The translations under genes were made by a program, and so were the position numbers. DNA of 64,000 nt from Phycisphaeraceae bacterium. GTDB taxonomy: Bacteria > Planctomycetota > Phycisphaerae > Phycisphaerales > Phycisphaeraceae. The notes beneath the pieces are model-generated. The model did not search any database. It was given only the letters and a program-made list of their open reading frames with translations, and was not told the DNA's origin. Shown in pieces: positions 1 through 7,860 of this stretch (position 1 is the first letter of the stretch; every line of letters begins with the position of its first letter). The stretch lies in the NCBI GenBank assembly GCA_028277745.1, contig JANQFR010000095.1, positions 1-64,000 of the forward strand. Reading direction: 5' to 3'.

Positions 1-21
1 GTTCGGGACGATGGGGTCGGA

Positions 22-99
22 ATGGCAGATGGCAGATGGCAGATGGCAGATGGCAGATGGCAGATGGCAGATGGCAGATGGCAGATGGCAGATGGCAGA
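22..99. repeat. 7-bp tandem repeat (11 copies of ATGGCAG)
   Basis: Eleven uninterrupted head-to-tail copies of ATGGCAG, plus one extra base. No convincing gene covers it. About 80 bp downstream (181-210) are short inverted echoes of the unit (CATCTGCCAT, GCCATCTACCAT). A perfect 7-mer array of this length is a likely site of slippage and length variation between strains. Confidence 0.95.
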
Positions 100-259
100 A
101 AATTGTAGAGGGCGGATGGTGGTATAGCGACGGAGGCGGAATGTGGCGTTATGGAGCAGCTTCTGTCCGCCCCGTCGGCGCATCTGCCATCATCCACCCG
201 CCATCTACCATTTAAAAGACGCTGGCTTCCGCAGCGGGCTCAACCGATAATCCCAGCGG

Positions 260-1717
260 ATGTCCCTTTACGAGAACATCAAGGCCCCGCTCAAGCAGCT
301 GCTGGAGAAGCCGGCCGAGGAGTTGACCCGGCTGCAGCGCACCGCCCGTTACCTCATCGAGTTCTCGCGCCACTGCACCCGCGAGTTGTTGCACGACCGC
401 GCCACCCAGATGGCCGCGGCGCTGACTTATCACACCCTCTTCAGCCTCCTGCCCACGCTGGTGCTGAGCCTGGTGGTGATGAAAACTCTGGTCGGCCCCG
501 AAGAGCTGGAGAATTACAAGACCCAGGCGGTCGATTTCGTGATACAAGCCCTCAAGGAAGCCGCCCAAGACCAGCCTTCCCCCGACGCCAGCGACGCCCA
601 GCCGCCCAGCCCCGCGCCGCCAGGCGTGAACGCCGCGGAGAACCCCCCGGCCGAAGACGACGCCTTGGGTCGGGAGGGGTTCGTCAATGTGGCCAGCAAC
701 CTTAGCGACAAGCTTCAGGAGTGGATCGATAAGCTCGAAAAGATCAACCTCGGCAGCATCGGCGTGGTCGGGGTGCTGCTGTTCATCTGGGGCGCAACCG
801 GGCTGCTGCGCACGATCGAAAACAGCTTCAACATCATCTACGCCGCGCCGTCGTCGCGGCGGTGGTACATCAAGCTGCCGCTGTATTACACGGTCATCAC
901 CCTCGGGCCGATCGTGCTGCTCGCGGGGCAGTACGTGCAGAACCGGGCGATCAAGTTCGTTGAAGAGAACGACCTGACCGGCTGGGCGGCCGGGCCGATG
1001 GTGCTGGTCTCGCCGATGGTCTCGACCTGGGCGGTGCTGACGCTGATGTACGTGCTGCTGCCCAACACGCGGGTGCGGGTCAGCGCGGCAGCGATCGGCG
1101 GGCTGATCGCTGCGATCGGCTGGGTCGTCGTGATCGAGTTCTTCAGCATCTACGTCCAGCGGGCCGCGTCCGCCACCCTCTACGGCGCCCTGGCGCTGGT
1201 CCCGCTGTTCCTGCTGTGGCTGTGGGTCACCTGGCTGATCATCCTCTTCGGGCTGGAGGTCACCTACACGATCCAGTCGATGAAGGGCCGGCGGTTCAAG
1301 AACCTCGACAAGCCCGCGGCCCGCGACGCGTTTATTGACCCCCGCTGGGTCATCCCGATGATGGGCCTGATCGGCCAGGCGTTCGAGAAGGGCAAGACGA
1401 TCGACGACGGCGACCTGGCCGAGCGGCTGAACCTGCCGATGCACGCGGTGAGCCGGATGGGCGAGTCGCTCCGCAAGGCCGGGCTGCTCAACCGCGTCGA
1501 GACCACCGGCTCGGCCCAGACCGCCTACGGCCTGGCCCGCCCGCCGGCGCAGATCGCGGTCGCCGACCTGATCGCCGTCGGCCACACCCTCGGCCCCGAT
1601 GGCCCAGCGTCCAGCAAGATCCCCGGCCGCGCGGTCATCCGCCAGATCAGCCAGGCCGAGCAACGCGCCGCCGAGGACCGCACCCTCGACCAGATCATGC
1701 AGGCCGCCGCCGGCTGA
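260..1717 (+). CDS. YihY/virulence factor BrkB family inner-membrane protein
   Basis: This 485-aa polytopic membrane protein has the family N-terminus: a short amphipathic stretch, then DRATQMAAALTYHTLFSLLP leading into the first membrane helix. More hydrophobic helices follow around residues 165-195, 205-225, 240-265, 275-300 and 310-335. A charged insert (about 105-150) and a winged-helix-like soluble C-terminus (about 370-480) complete it. The family was once annotated as ribonuclease BN, but its real function is unclear (envelope or transport role proposed). The ATG has no Shine-Dalgarno; a -10-like GATAAT sits 8 nt upstream (246-251), so the mRNA may be leaderless. A perfect palindrome followed by T residues lies downstream (1788-1808). 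Confidence 0.88.
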   Translation: MSLYENIKAPLKQLLEKPAEELTRLQRTARYLIEFSRHCTRELLHDRATQMAAALTYHTLFSLLPTLVLSLVVMKTLVGPEELENYKTQAVDFVIQALKEAAQDQPSPDASDAQPPSPAPPGVNAAENPPAEDDALGREGFVNVASNLSDKLQEWIDKLEKINLGSIGVVGVLLFIWGATGLLRTIENSFNIIYAAPSSRRWYIKLPLYYTVITLGPIVLLAGQYVQNRAIKFVEENDLTGWAAGPMVLVSPMVSTWAVLTLMYVLLPNTRVRVSAAAIGGLIAAIGWVVVIEFFSIYVQRAASATLYGALALVPLFLLWLWVTWLIILFGLEVTYTIQSMKGRRFKNLDKPAARDAFIDPRWVIPMMGLIGQAFEKGKTIDDGDLAERLNLPMHAVSRMGESLRKAGLLNRVETTGSAQTAYGLARPPAQIAVADLIAVGHTLGPDGPASSKIPGRAVIRQISQAEQRAAEDRTLDQIMQAAAG

Positions 1718-1787
1718 TACACCCCTCGGCGCCGTAGCGGCTTTCAGCGTCTGCATCAATCTCGACGCCCATGCGACTTGACTCGCC

Positions 1788-1808
1788 AAAACAGGCTAGC
1801 CTGTTTTT
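1788..1808 (+). terminator. Intrinsic terminator after the YihY-family gene
   Basis: A 20-bp perfect palindrome, AAAACAGGCT followed directly by AGCCTGTTTT, with one further T. The A-run on the 5' side and T-run on the 3' side would let it work in both directions. It lies 70 bp after the YihY stop codon. Confidence 0.75.
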
Positions 1809-1904
1809 ATGGAATCTGGATTTCATCAAAAAATGACGCCAAAGGCTAGGCGAATACCCCCGTCGGTGGTATTTTCGAAACGGATACCGAGGGAGCAGCA
1901 TCCG

Positions 1905-2097
1905 GGGCAAGGCGCCACTTCAGATCGTTGAGTGAGGGGCCCAAAAAGACACGACGTCGGAAGGGAAAGACACATCCCGCGTGGCGTTCGCGTGGGAAGC
2001 ACACGGGTTCGGCTTCCGGAGACGGTTGCCGGGCTCGCCACGCATGGCGGCGGGGCGGAAACTCCATGGGAAGGGAAAAAGACGAAAGGCTTGAATC
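1905..2097 (+). other. Hairpin-rich leader upstream of a PEP-CTERM-like gene
   Basis: This GC-rich stretch without an ORF has three consecutive potential stems: TCCC/GGGA around 1975-1998, GGAAGC/GCTTCC around 1995-2018, and CGCCA/TGGCG around 2036-2050. Purine-rich sequence with GGGAAGGG follows before the ATG. It could be a structured 5' UTR. It does not match the GEMM (c-di-GMP-I) or cobalamin riboswitch consensus as I know them, so I assign no ligand. Confidence 0.3.
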
Positions 2098-2748
2098 ATG
2101 AAGAACACGCGCAACACCGCGTTCGCTCTGGCGGGGCTCCTGGCCATCGGCCTGGCGGGCGCGGCGCACGCCTCCTCGGCCACGCTACAGCAGCTCATCG
2201 ACGGAGCCACCTTCGAAACCAACGGCTTCACGTTCTTCGACTTCACCTACAGCCCGAGCACGGGCGCGGTGCAGGCGTCGGACATCAACGTCCAGACGGT
2301 CAGCGGCGGGCTCCAGTTCTCGTTCTCGCCGCCTCTGTTAGCTAACGTCAATAACCAGATTATCGAATTCGACATCAACTATTACGCCAGCGCCGGGACG
2401 GGCCGGTTGTTCAACCAGGCGACCCTGTCGTCGGCCATCAGCACGATTGGTAGCGGCGAGATCGGAATCGGCGGGGTCGTCGCCGACGAGTCCTTGAGCT
2501 TTCTTGCTGATCTCGACAACAGCGCGAGCATGGGCGTGCTCGTGGACTTTGCCTCCGCGACGTTCTCGCCCACCGAAGAGATCTTCGTGACCAATGGCTT
2601 CGGCCTGAGCGGCGACGATAACGGCAACGCGACGCTCAGCGAATTCACCCAGACCTTCGCGATCGTGCCGACCCCGACGGCGGCGGCGGCCGGCCTGTCG
2701 CTGATGGGCGTCCTGGCCCTGCGTCGCCGCGGCCAGAGGCCTGCCTGA
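2098..2748 (+). CDS. Secreted protein with PEP-CTERM-like (VPTP) sorting tail
   Basis: A 216-aa protein with a clear Sec signal peptide (KNTR, then a hydrophobic stretch ending AAHASS near residue 26). The body is beta-rich with no recognisable enzyme motif. The C-terminus has the three-part sorting form: VPTPTAAAAG, a hydrophobic helix (LSLMGVLAL) and a basic RRRGQR end. The classic PEP is replaced by PTP, a variant I associate with Phycisphaerae proteins. Such proteins are exported and processed by an exosortase; none is encoded in this window. The function of the body is unknown. A good terminator follows immediately. Confidence 0.8.
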   Translation: MKNTRNTAFALAGLLAIGLAGAAHASSATLQQLIDGATFETNGFTFFDFTYSPSTGAVQASDINVQTVSGGLQFSFSPPLLANVNNQIIEFDINYYASAGTGRLFNQATLSSAISTIGSGEIGIGGVVADESLSFLADLDNSASMGVLVDFASATFSPTEEIFVTNGFGLSGDDNGNATLSEFTQTFAIVPTPTAAAAGLSLMGVLALRRRGQRPA

Positions 2749-2751
2749 TTT

Positions 2752-2774
2752 GCCTCCAGTAATGGAGGCCTTTT
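2752..2774 (+). terminator. Intrinsic terminator after the PEP-CTERM-like gene
   Basis: A perfect 7-bp stem GCCTCCA/TGGAGGC with loop GTAA, followed by CTTTT. It starts 3 nt after the stop codon and isolates the gene from the convergent M14 gene. Confidence 0.85.
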
Positions 2775-2793
2775 GATTGGTTCTCGTCAAGGG

Positions 2794-3918
2794 TCAGGAC
2801 GGGTCACTCAGATACCGTTTCAAGGCCATCGCCACGCTCCGCCCCAGCTCACGTGCCGCGTCGGGGGTGATCCGGACGCCGTGGGCGTCGGCGTAGGGGA
2901 TCTCGAAGGTCGTCACAAACCGCGTCGGGGTGTGCTCGGCCATCCACCGCGTGGACTTGCAGCCGCCGTCCTTTTCGTTGGTTGCCACGTTCCACCGCTC
3001 GCCAAACGGCAGGTCGTCTTCCGCGCGGTACGGCACGACGCCCTCGTGCAGCCCTTCGAGGATCGTTGCGAAACGCTGCTGACGGGCCCAATGGGCCGGA
3101 TGGCGGGACCCGACCTGGTAGACCGACTGGTTGCAGTCCGCGCCGCGGATATAGGGGCAGTGCAGGTCGAGGTGGGCGTCGAGGCCGCCGGGCCAGCCGA
3201 GCGCCAGGCCGCGGATCGCGCGGGTCTCAGGGTAGATCCCCTCGTCGAAGTAGTCGCGGTTGTGATCGTGGGGCCTGCGGTTCTTACCCTGATCGCCGGC
3301 CTGGACGCCGTCGTAGTCCACCAGGGGGGCCGCGGCGATGCACGCGTGCTGCGCGAACCACGGGTCGGCGAGGGCGGCGTCGAGCACGCCTTCGAGCGTG
3401 AAATTTGCCATCGCCTCGCAGGCGTGATGGCGGGCGGTCAACAGGACGCTGTGCCGGGCCGGGGCGGTCGGCTCGATACGCAGCAGCGGCGCGTCGGCGC
3501 CGGCCCGGGTCCGGCAGAGCGCCTCGACCTTCAAACGCGGATCGTCTGAACGGGCGTCGATCCAGCGCTGAAGATCGCTCATCACATAAGGCACGCCCAT
3601 CGCGAACCGCACGTCGTGGTCTTCGGGACCAAATGAATGGCGGAACGACGCGCCGTCGACGATCCCGGCGCCGCCCCACGTCCAGGCGGACCCGCCGTCG
3701 GTGCTGATCGCCGGGCCGTGCACGCCGATGACGTTGGGGGGGTCAAACGCGAACCGCAGCGTTCGGCCAGCCCCGCCGCGCACCCGGAAACACCAGTAGA
3801 ACCAGTGCCCCTCGGTATCTCGCAGGTCCTGGCGGACGTGCGCGGCGTCGCCGTCGATCCGGTCGACCAGGATGTTGCCGCCGGGGAAGTCCGCGTCGAT
3901 CTGAACAGGCTCAATCAT
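2794..3918 (-). CDS. M14-family zinc carboxypeptidase (cytosolic-carboxypeptidase-like)
   Basis: A 374-aa protein with an N-terminal beta-sandwich-like region (about 1-115) followed by an M14 catalytic domain. The zinc ligands are visible as H165-x-x-E168 (RHHACEAM) and H253 (DLHCP). The conserved RP-x4-NRDYF segment is near 215-224, and the catalytic glutamate is E339 in TFEIPYAD. There is no signal peptide, so it should act in the cytoplasm, removing C-terminal residues from peptides. I chose the ATG at 3918, which overlaps the end of the upstream M23-like gene by 8 bp (ATGATTGA). Longer upstream frames only read through that gene. Confidence 0.82.
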   Translation of the reverse strand: MIEPVQIDADFPGGNILVDRIDGDAAHVRQDLRDTEGHWFYWCFRVRGGAGRTLRFAFDPPNVIGVHGPAISTDGGSAWTWGGAGIVDGASFRHSFGPEDHDVRFAMGVPYVMSDLQRWIDARSDDPRLKVEALCRTRAGADAPLLRIEPTAPARHSVLLTARHHACEAMANFTLEGVLDAALADPWFAQHACIAAAPLVDYDGVQAGDQGKNRRPHDHNRDYFDEGIYPETRAIRGLALGWPGGLDAHLDLHCPYIRGADCNQSVYQVGSRHPAHWARQQRFATILEGLHEGVVPYRAEDDLPFGERWNVATNEKDGGCKSTRWMAEHTPTRFVTTFEIPYADAHGVRITPDAARELGRSVAMALKRYLSDPS

Positions 3919-4843
3919 CTGGGTAAAGCCCCGTATGCCGGCCGCGCTGGGCCCGGAGGTAGAAATGATCCGCGAACGCGTCGCGGTCCTGGTACATCTG
4001 CCAGAACAGGATCCACGGATCGAGCTTGATCGGCGGCTGGCCCGGGTGGGTGACGACAAACACGAAGTGGCTGTGATCGTGCGCGCCGACCGCCACGCCG
4101 GCGCCGTCGGCGACCTGAACGCCGGCCGAGACCGTGGTGTGCGGCGGCACGGTCAGGCGGGTCACGTGATGGACCTGGATCGTCCACAGGTCCCCGTTGG
4201 GCCAGCGGCGAAACGCCCGCCAGCGGTTGTTGCCGTGCTCGGCTTCGGTATTGAACAGGAAGTGGTCATCGAGGTCGAGCGGGGCCCAGATCGGCGTGCC
4301 GCGGGGGTGGTTGATGTCCAGTCCGCCGTGCGCCGAGGCGCCGAAATACCCACCCATCCAGGTGTCATCGCCGTTGTAGCACTCGCCGATGTCGAGCCCT
4401 TCCTCGGCCAGGGGGCACCAGGGGTGGAGCGGCGGGGGGCAGATACGCCGGGAGGCGTCCTGCAGCGCCAGGCGTGCGTGCTTGCGCGGTCGGCACGGGC
4501 CGTGGGTCTCATCCATGAACTCGAACAGGCCGTCCACCGCGTCGGGCCAGAACCGGACGCCGGCGATCTCAAACGGCTCGTAGAAGCTGTTCTGCGTCGA
4601 GACCTCACGCGTCAGCGTGTGTCGTTGGCCGTCGATCTCGAACGTGCAGTCGAACCGCAGCTCGGTGACGGCGCCGGGCTTCTCGACCTTGATCTGGTCC
4701 AAGTTGGTGCGGATCAGCTGAGCGGAGGTGTCGAGCAGGGTGATGCGGACGGCGACGCCGTCGGCGCGGACGAAGTCGAGCTGGTCGCGGCGATCCATTT
4801 CGATCGCGGTGAGGGTGTCCTGGGCGGTGCGGCGGTGATGCAT
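3911..4843 (-). CDS. M23-like (lysostaphin/LytM-fold) metallopeptidase-like protein
   Basis: A 310-aa protein. Residues 166-190 contain AHGGLDINHPRGTPIWAP, a typical M23 beginning with H172-x3-D176. Residues 255-259 (HDHSHF) supply the closing H257-x-H259. The roughly 150-aa N-terminal region is not recognised. M23 enzymes are zinc endopeptidases usually acting on peptidoglycan, but this protein has no signal peptide, which is odd. It is the first gene of a two-gene unit with the M14 carboxypeptidase, overlapping by 8 bp. The pair could process one peptide substrate sequentially. The fold assignment rests on the zinc motifs only. Confidence 0.6.
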   Translation of the reverse strand: MHHRRTAQDTLTAIEMDRRDQLDFVRADGVAVRITLLDTSAQLIRTNLDQIKVEKPGAVTELRFDCTFEIDGQRHTLTREVSTQNSFYEPFEIAGVRFWPDAVDGLFEFMDETHGPCRPRKHARLALQDASRRICPPPLHPWCPLAEEGLDIGECYNGDDTWMGGYFGASAHGGLDINHPRGTPIWAPLDLDDHFLFNTEAEHGNNRWRAFRRWPNGDLWTIQVHHVTRLTVPPHTTVSAGVQVADGAGVAVGAHDHSHFVFVVTHPGQPPIKLDPWILFWQMYQDRDAFADHFYLRAQRGRHTGLYPDD

Positions 4844-5088
4844 GGTCGAATCCTGTCGTGGGCGGCGTTCGGGCGTTATTTTACCATAAATATTTATCTA
4901 TAAAATTCTTACGAACTATCAGAACGACGGCCGGGTCAACCTCGGACCCGATTGTCGTGGGGGTGGGAGCGGTTCGCCCCGCGGCATTCTGATTGACACA
5001 GATCTCTTTTGAAGTATACTGATATGTATCAGATGAAACCATTCCGTTTCATCGCCCGCCCTTTCGGCGGCCCGCGAATGAGGTTCAG
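4844..5088. promoter_or_regulatory. Divergent intergenic region with promoter and operator-like palindromes
   Basis: A strong sigma-70 promoter points right: TTGACA at 4993-4998, 16 bp, TATACT at 5015-5020. Overlapping its -10/start region is CTGATA-TG-TATCAG (5019-5032), a perfect inverted repeat. Directly after it comes GATGAAAC-N6-GTTTCATC (5032-5053), another perfect 8-bp inverted repeat. Both are candidate operators for the GntR/LacI regulator encoded downstream. The leftward side is AT-rich and holds a 12-bp palindrome ATAAATATTTAT (4886-4897), possibly promoter DNA for the peptidase pair. Confidence 0.7.
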
Positions 5089-6258
5089 GTGCCCGATTCC
5101 AGCCACAACCTGAAGCAGAACATCAAGGACACGCTGATCAAGCAGTTCCGGACCTGGCCGCTGGAGACGCGTCTGCCCTCGGTCCGGGCGCTGGCGGCGG
5201 AGCTCAACGTCGCGTACCTGACGGTGGACGGCGCGATGCGGGAGTTGGAATGGGAGGGCTACGTGAGGCGGGTGCCGCGCAAGGGCGCGTTCCTCGCCTC
5301 GCGGGAGCGCACGGTCCGGCGGGACCTGGAGACCGGCACGTCGAAGCTGCGGGCGGTCGTGTTCGCCTACCCCAACTATTTCTCCTACGCCACGTGGGCG
5401 CGGCTGCGCTGCGCCGAGGAGCAGGCGGTCCGCCGGGGCATGGCGTTGATCGAGTTCAAGCTCAACCCCGAGACCAGCTACGACGGGCTGGCCGAGGTGC
5501 TCGAGCAGCGCGGCGACGTGATGGGGGTGGTCGTGATCCCGATCCCCGGCTCGGTCAGCCGGCGCGAGACCCGGTTCTTCGACAGCCTGGGCGTCCCGGT
5601 GGTCATCCTCGCGGCGTGCGAGTATGTCTCGCTGGCGCGGCGGGTGTGGTCGGTGACCACGGACTGGTACCGCAGCGGCTACCTCAAGGCGAACCAACTG
5701 CTGCAGGCGGGGCATCAGCGGATTGCTTACGTCCAGCACGAGCCCACCTCGACCGAGCGGCAGGGCATGGTCATCAAGGGCATGCGCCAGGCGCTGCGGG
5801 AGGCGGGGAGTAAGCAGCGCGACCTGGTGGTGGTCAGCGGCGCCACCCGCCCGTGGGACGACAGCCGCGAGTCGGCCCGCCAGCTCACGCGTGAATTGAT
5901 CGAGGACGGCACGGCGACGGCGGCGATGTACGAGTCGATGCGCGGCGTGCAGGGCGGCCTGCGCGCGGTCCGCGAGGCGGGCCTGGCGGTCCCCGACGAC
6001 TTCGCGGTGATCAGCATCGGTCGCGGCAACGGGGACGAGGACTATTTCTCCCCGCCCGTCACCACCGTCGATCCGCAGCCCGAAGCCGAGCTGGTCGTGG
6101 CGTTCGACTGCCTGCTCAACGCCAAAGACAACCCCACCAAGTGCCAGTCGGTGCCGCCGGTGCTGATGAAGCGGCGCAGCGTTGACCCGGCGGCGTCTCA
6201 CGAGCCGGACCGCTCCTCGCCCGGGGAGGGGGCGCTGGCCCGAACCATCGGATCCTGA
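5089..6258 (+). CDS. GntR-type HTH regulator with LacI/periplasmic-binding-like sensor domain
   Basis: A 389-aa protein beginning at a GTG. Residues about 8-75 are a GntR winged helix (LPSVRALAAELNVAYLTVDG, then LEWEGYVRRVPRKGAF). From about 85 to 355 there is a LacI-like sugar-sensing domain (VMGVVVIPIPGS, GHQRIAYVQHE, PDDFAVISIG). Proteins of this design are usually repressors released by a sugar. It heads a same-strand run with two PEP-CTERM proteins, a pseudopilin and a giant glycosidase, with gaps of 33-115 bp. It therefore probably regulates that operon and itself through the palindromes at 5019-5053. A second regulator of the same architecture lies at 23936-25057. Confidence 0.85.
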   Translation: MPDSSHNLKQNIKDTLIKQFRTWPLETRLPSVRALAAELNVAYLTVDGAMRELEWEGYVRRVPRKGAFLASRERTVRRDLETGTSKLRAVVFAYPNYFSYATWARLRCAEEQAVRRGMALIEFKLNPETSYDGLAEVLEQRGDVMGVVVIPIPGSVSRRETRFFDSLGVPVVILAACEYVSLARRVWSVTTDWYRSGYLKANQLLQAGHQRIAYVQHEPTSTERQGMVIKGMRQALREAGSKQRDLVVVSGATRPWDDSRESARQLTRELIEDGTATAAMYESMRGVQGGLRAVREAGLAVPDDFAVISIGRGNGDEDYFSPPVTTVDPQPEAELVVAFDCLLNAKDNPTKCQSVPPVLMKRRSVDPAASHEPDRSSPGEGALARTIGS

Positions 6259-6291
6259 CTCCTGTTCACCCTGTCTTCGGAGGACCGTCTC

Positions 6292-7065
6292 ATGATCACT
6301 TTGCCAGTCACCCCTGTCTTCCGTTTCCTGCCGGCCGCGGCCTTCGCCGCCGCCTTCCTGTTGATCAGCGGAGCGTCGAGCGCCGCGGTGATCGCCAGCT
6401 ACGACTTCGATGATGACGCGACGGGCCTCCAGGACCTGACCAACGCCGCCAACCTGACGGCCGGCGATGTCGGCGTCGGCGCCGGCCTGGCCAGCGGCTC
6501 GGGCGGGGCCGGCCTGTCGGCCAGCCGCAACAACCTGTTCGCCACCTCCAACCGCGTGACGGGCTCCAACCAGACCGCGGGGACCGTCTCCGCCGCGGTG
6601 GCGGACGATGACTATTTCGGCTTCACGCTGACCCCCGACGTCGGGTATCAGCTCAACCTCGAATCCTTTTCGTTCAACATCGGCTTCAACTCCTTCAACC
6701 AGCCCAACGGCGCGTCTTTCTTCGTGGTGCGCACCAGTGCAGATGGCTTCGCCAACAACGCGAGCATCGTTTATTCGTACGACGAGGCGGTGGACCCGGT
6801 GCTCGACAACGCCAACTCCGGCCGCATCGCGCCCAAGGTCATCGTCCCCGTGGTCGACCTCTCGTCACTGACCGGCCTGACCGGGGCGATTGAGATCCGG
6901 GTGTACGTCTTTGACTCGGGTCCCTCGTCGGGGAGTTCGACCCCGTCCCTGCGGCTCGATGACTTCGTGGTCAACGGTGAAGCCGTGCTCATCCCCGAGC
7001 CCGCGGCCGTCATGCTGATGAGCCTCGGCGGCGTATTGATCCTGTCGCGTCGGCGGCGGTCGTGA
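6292..7065 (+). CDS. PEP-CTERM sorting domain-containing secreted protein
   Basis: A 257-aa protein with an N-terminal signal peptide (hydrophobic stretch ending SGASSAAVIAS). Its beta-rich body begins ASYDFDDDATG, like many planctomycete surface proteins. It has a canonical tail: IPEPAAVMLMSLGGVLILS followed by RRRRS. A GGAGG Shine-Dalgarno lies about 8 nt before the ATG. It should be exported and anchored or processed by an exosortase/PEP-CTERM pathway. The passenger function is not recognisable. It is the second gene of the regulator-led operon. Confidence 0.88.
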   Translation: MITLPVTPVFRFLPAAAFAAAFLLISGASSAAVIASYDFDDDATGLQDLTNAANLTAGDVGVGAGLASGSGGAGLSASRNNLFATSNRVTGSNQTAGTVSAAVADDDYFGFTLTPDVGYQLNLESFSFNIGFNSFNQPNGASFFVVRTSADGFANNASIVYSYDEAVDPVLDNANSGRIAPKVIVPVVDLSSLTGLTGAIEIRVYVFDSGPSSGSSTPSLRLDDFVVNGEAVLIPEPAAVMLMSLGGVLILSRRRRS

Positions 7066-7120
7066 AAGAGCCGGACTTCAGGAGTCGTCCATCATGTCTT
7101 TTCTTCGGAGGTTTCAGGAA

Positions 7121-7828
7121 ATGAAAATCGATCGGTTTCATCGTTTCGCCGGCGTGCTGGCCCTCGTGATCGGCGCGGGCGCCGCCCACGAAGCGCCGGC
7201 CGGCGTGATCGTCACCGAGAACCAGAGCGGCCTGGCTTGGCCGGGCGTCGACCCCGCGATCGACACCGCGAGCGGGCAGGCCCCGAGCGTGTTCAACCAC
7301 GGCGTGAACATCCCCGCCGCCGGGTCGGCGAGCCAGACGTTCCTCGTGGAGGAGACGTTCACGCTCGACCGGATCGACGTCGCTTACTCGACCTCGGCGA
7401 CCAGCGGGACTGTCGAGCTGCGGCTTCAGGAGGCCGTGGTGTCGAACAACGGCAGCAACTTCGTCTACGCCGAGGGGACCAACCTCTTCGCGACGGCCGA
7501 CCTGTCCTTTACCTATTCGATCGACACCGACGGCGTGAAGGTGCTGACCCTGGACTTCACCGGCGCCGACGAGATCGTTCTGGAGGCGAACAAGACCTAC
7601 GCCATTGAGTTCGTCGATCCCGACGCGGGCAGCGTGGGCTTCGCGCTGCGGCGGCGCGGCAGCAGCACCTACGGCGCGGGCGTCCTGTTCACCGGCCGTT
7701 CGAGTGTGAACGGGCTGGCCACCCGCGACGCGGGCCTGCAGGTCTTCGCCGTGATCCCCGAGCCCGCGAGCCTCGCACTGATGAGTTGCGGCGGCATGCT
7801 GATGCTGGCCCGGCGACGGCCGGTTTAG
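7121..7828 (+). CDS. PEP-CTERM sorting domain-containing secreted protein
   Basis: A 235-aa protein starting at the ATG at 7121, preceded by a GGAGG Shine-Dalgarno at 7107-7111; an in-frame ATG at 7094 is less likely. Signal peptide: FHRFAGVLALVIGAGAAHEAPAG. The body is beta-rich, containing LVEETFTLDRIDVAYST, which resembles the choice-of-anchor type beta-sandwiches often paired with PEP-CTERM tails. The tail is IPEPASLALMSCGGMLMLA followed by RRRPV. It is the third gene in the operon and a paralogue in design, though not in body sequence, of the preceding gene. Confidence 0.86.
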   Translation: MKIDRFHRFAGVLALVIGAGAAHEAPAGVIVTENQSGLAWPGVDPAIDTASGQAPSVFNHGVNIPAAGSASQTFLVEETFTLDRIDVAYSTSATSGTVELRLQEAVVSNNGSNFVYAEGTNLFATADLSFTYSIDTDGVKVLTLDFTGADEIVLEANKTYAIEFVDPDAGSVGFALRRRGSSTYGAGVLFTGRSSVNGLATRDAGLQVFAVIPEPASLALMSCGGMLMLARRRPV

Positions 7829-7860
7829 CCACACGCCAAAGGTTCCCGGAGAGCAGAGTC

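Noticed and set aside
22..99. CRISPR array
   Set aside because: The unit is 7 bp with no spacers between copies; this is a simple tandem repeat.
212..1789. Long leftward open frame antisense to the YihY-family gene
   Set aside because: It is a GC-driven shadow; the translation is Arg/Gly/Asp/His-rich with no family motif, while the forward frame is a clear membrane protein.
1905..2097. c-di-GMP (GEMM) or cobalamin riboswitch
   Set aside because: Hairpins are present but the conserved loop sequences of those classes are absent as far as I can read.
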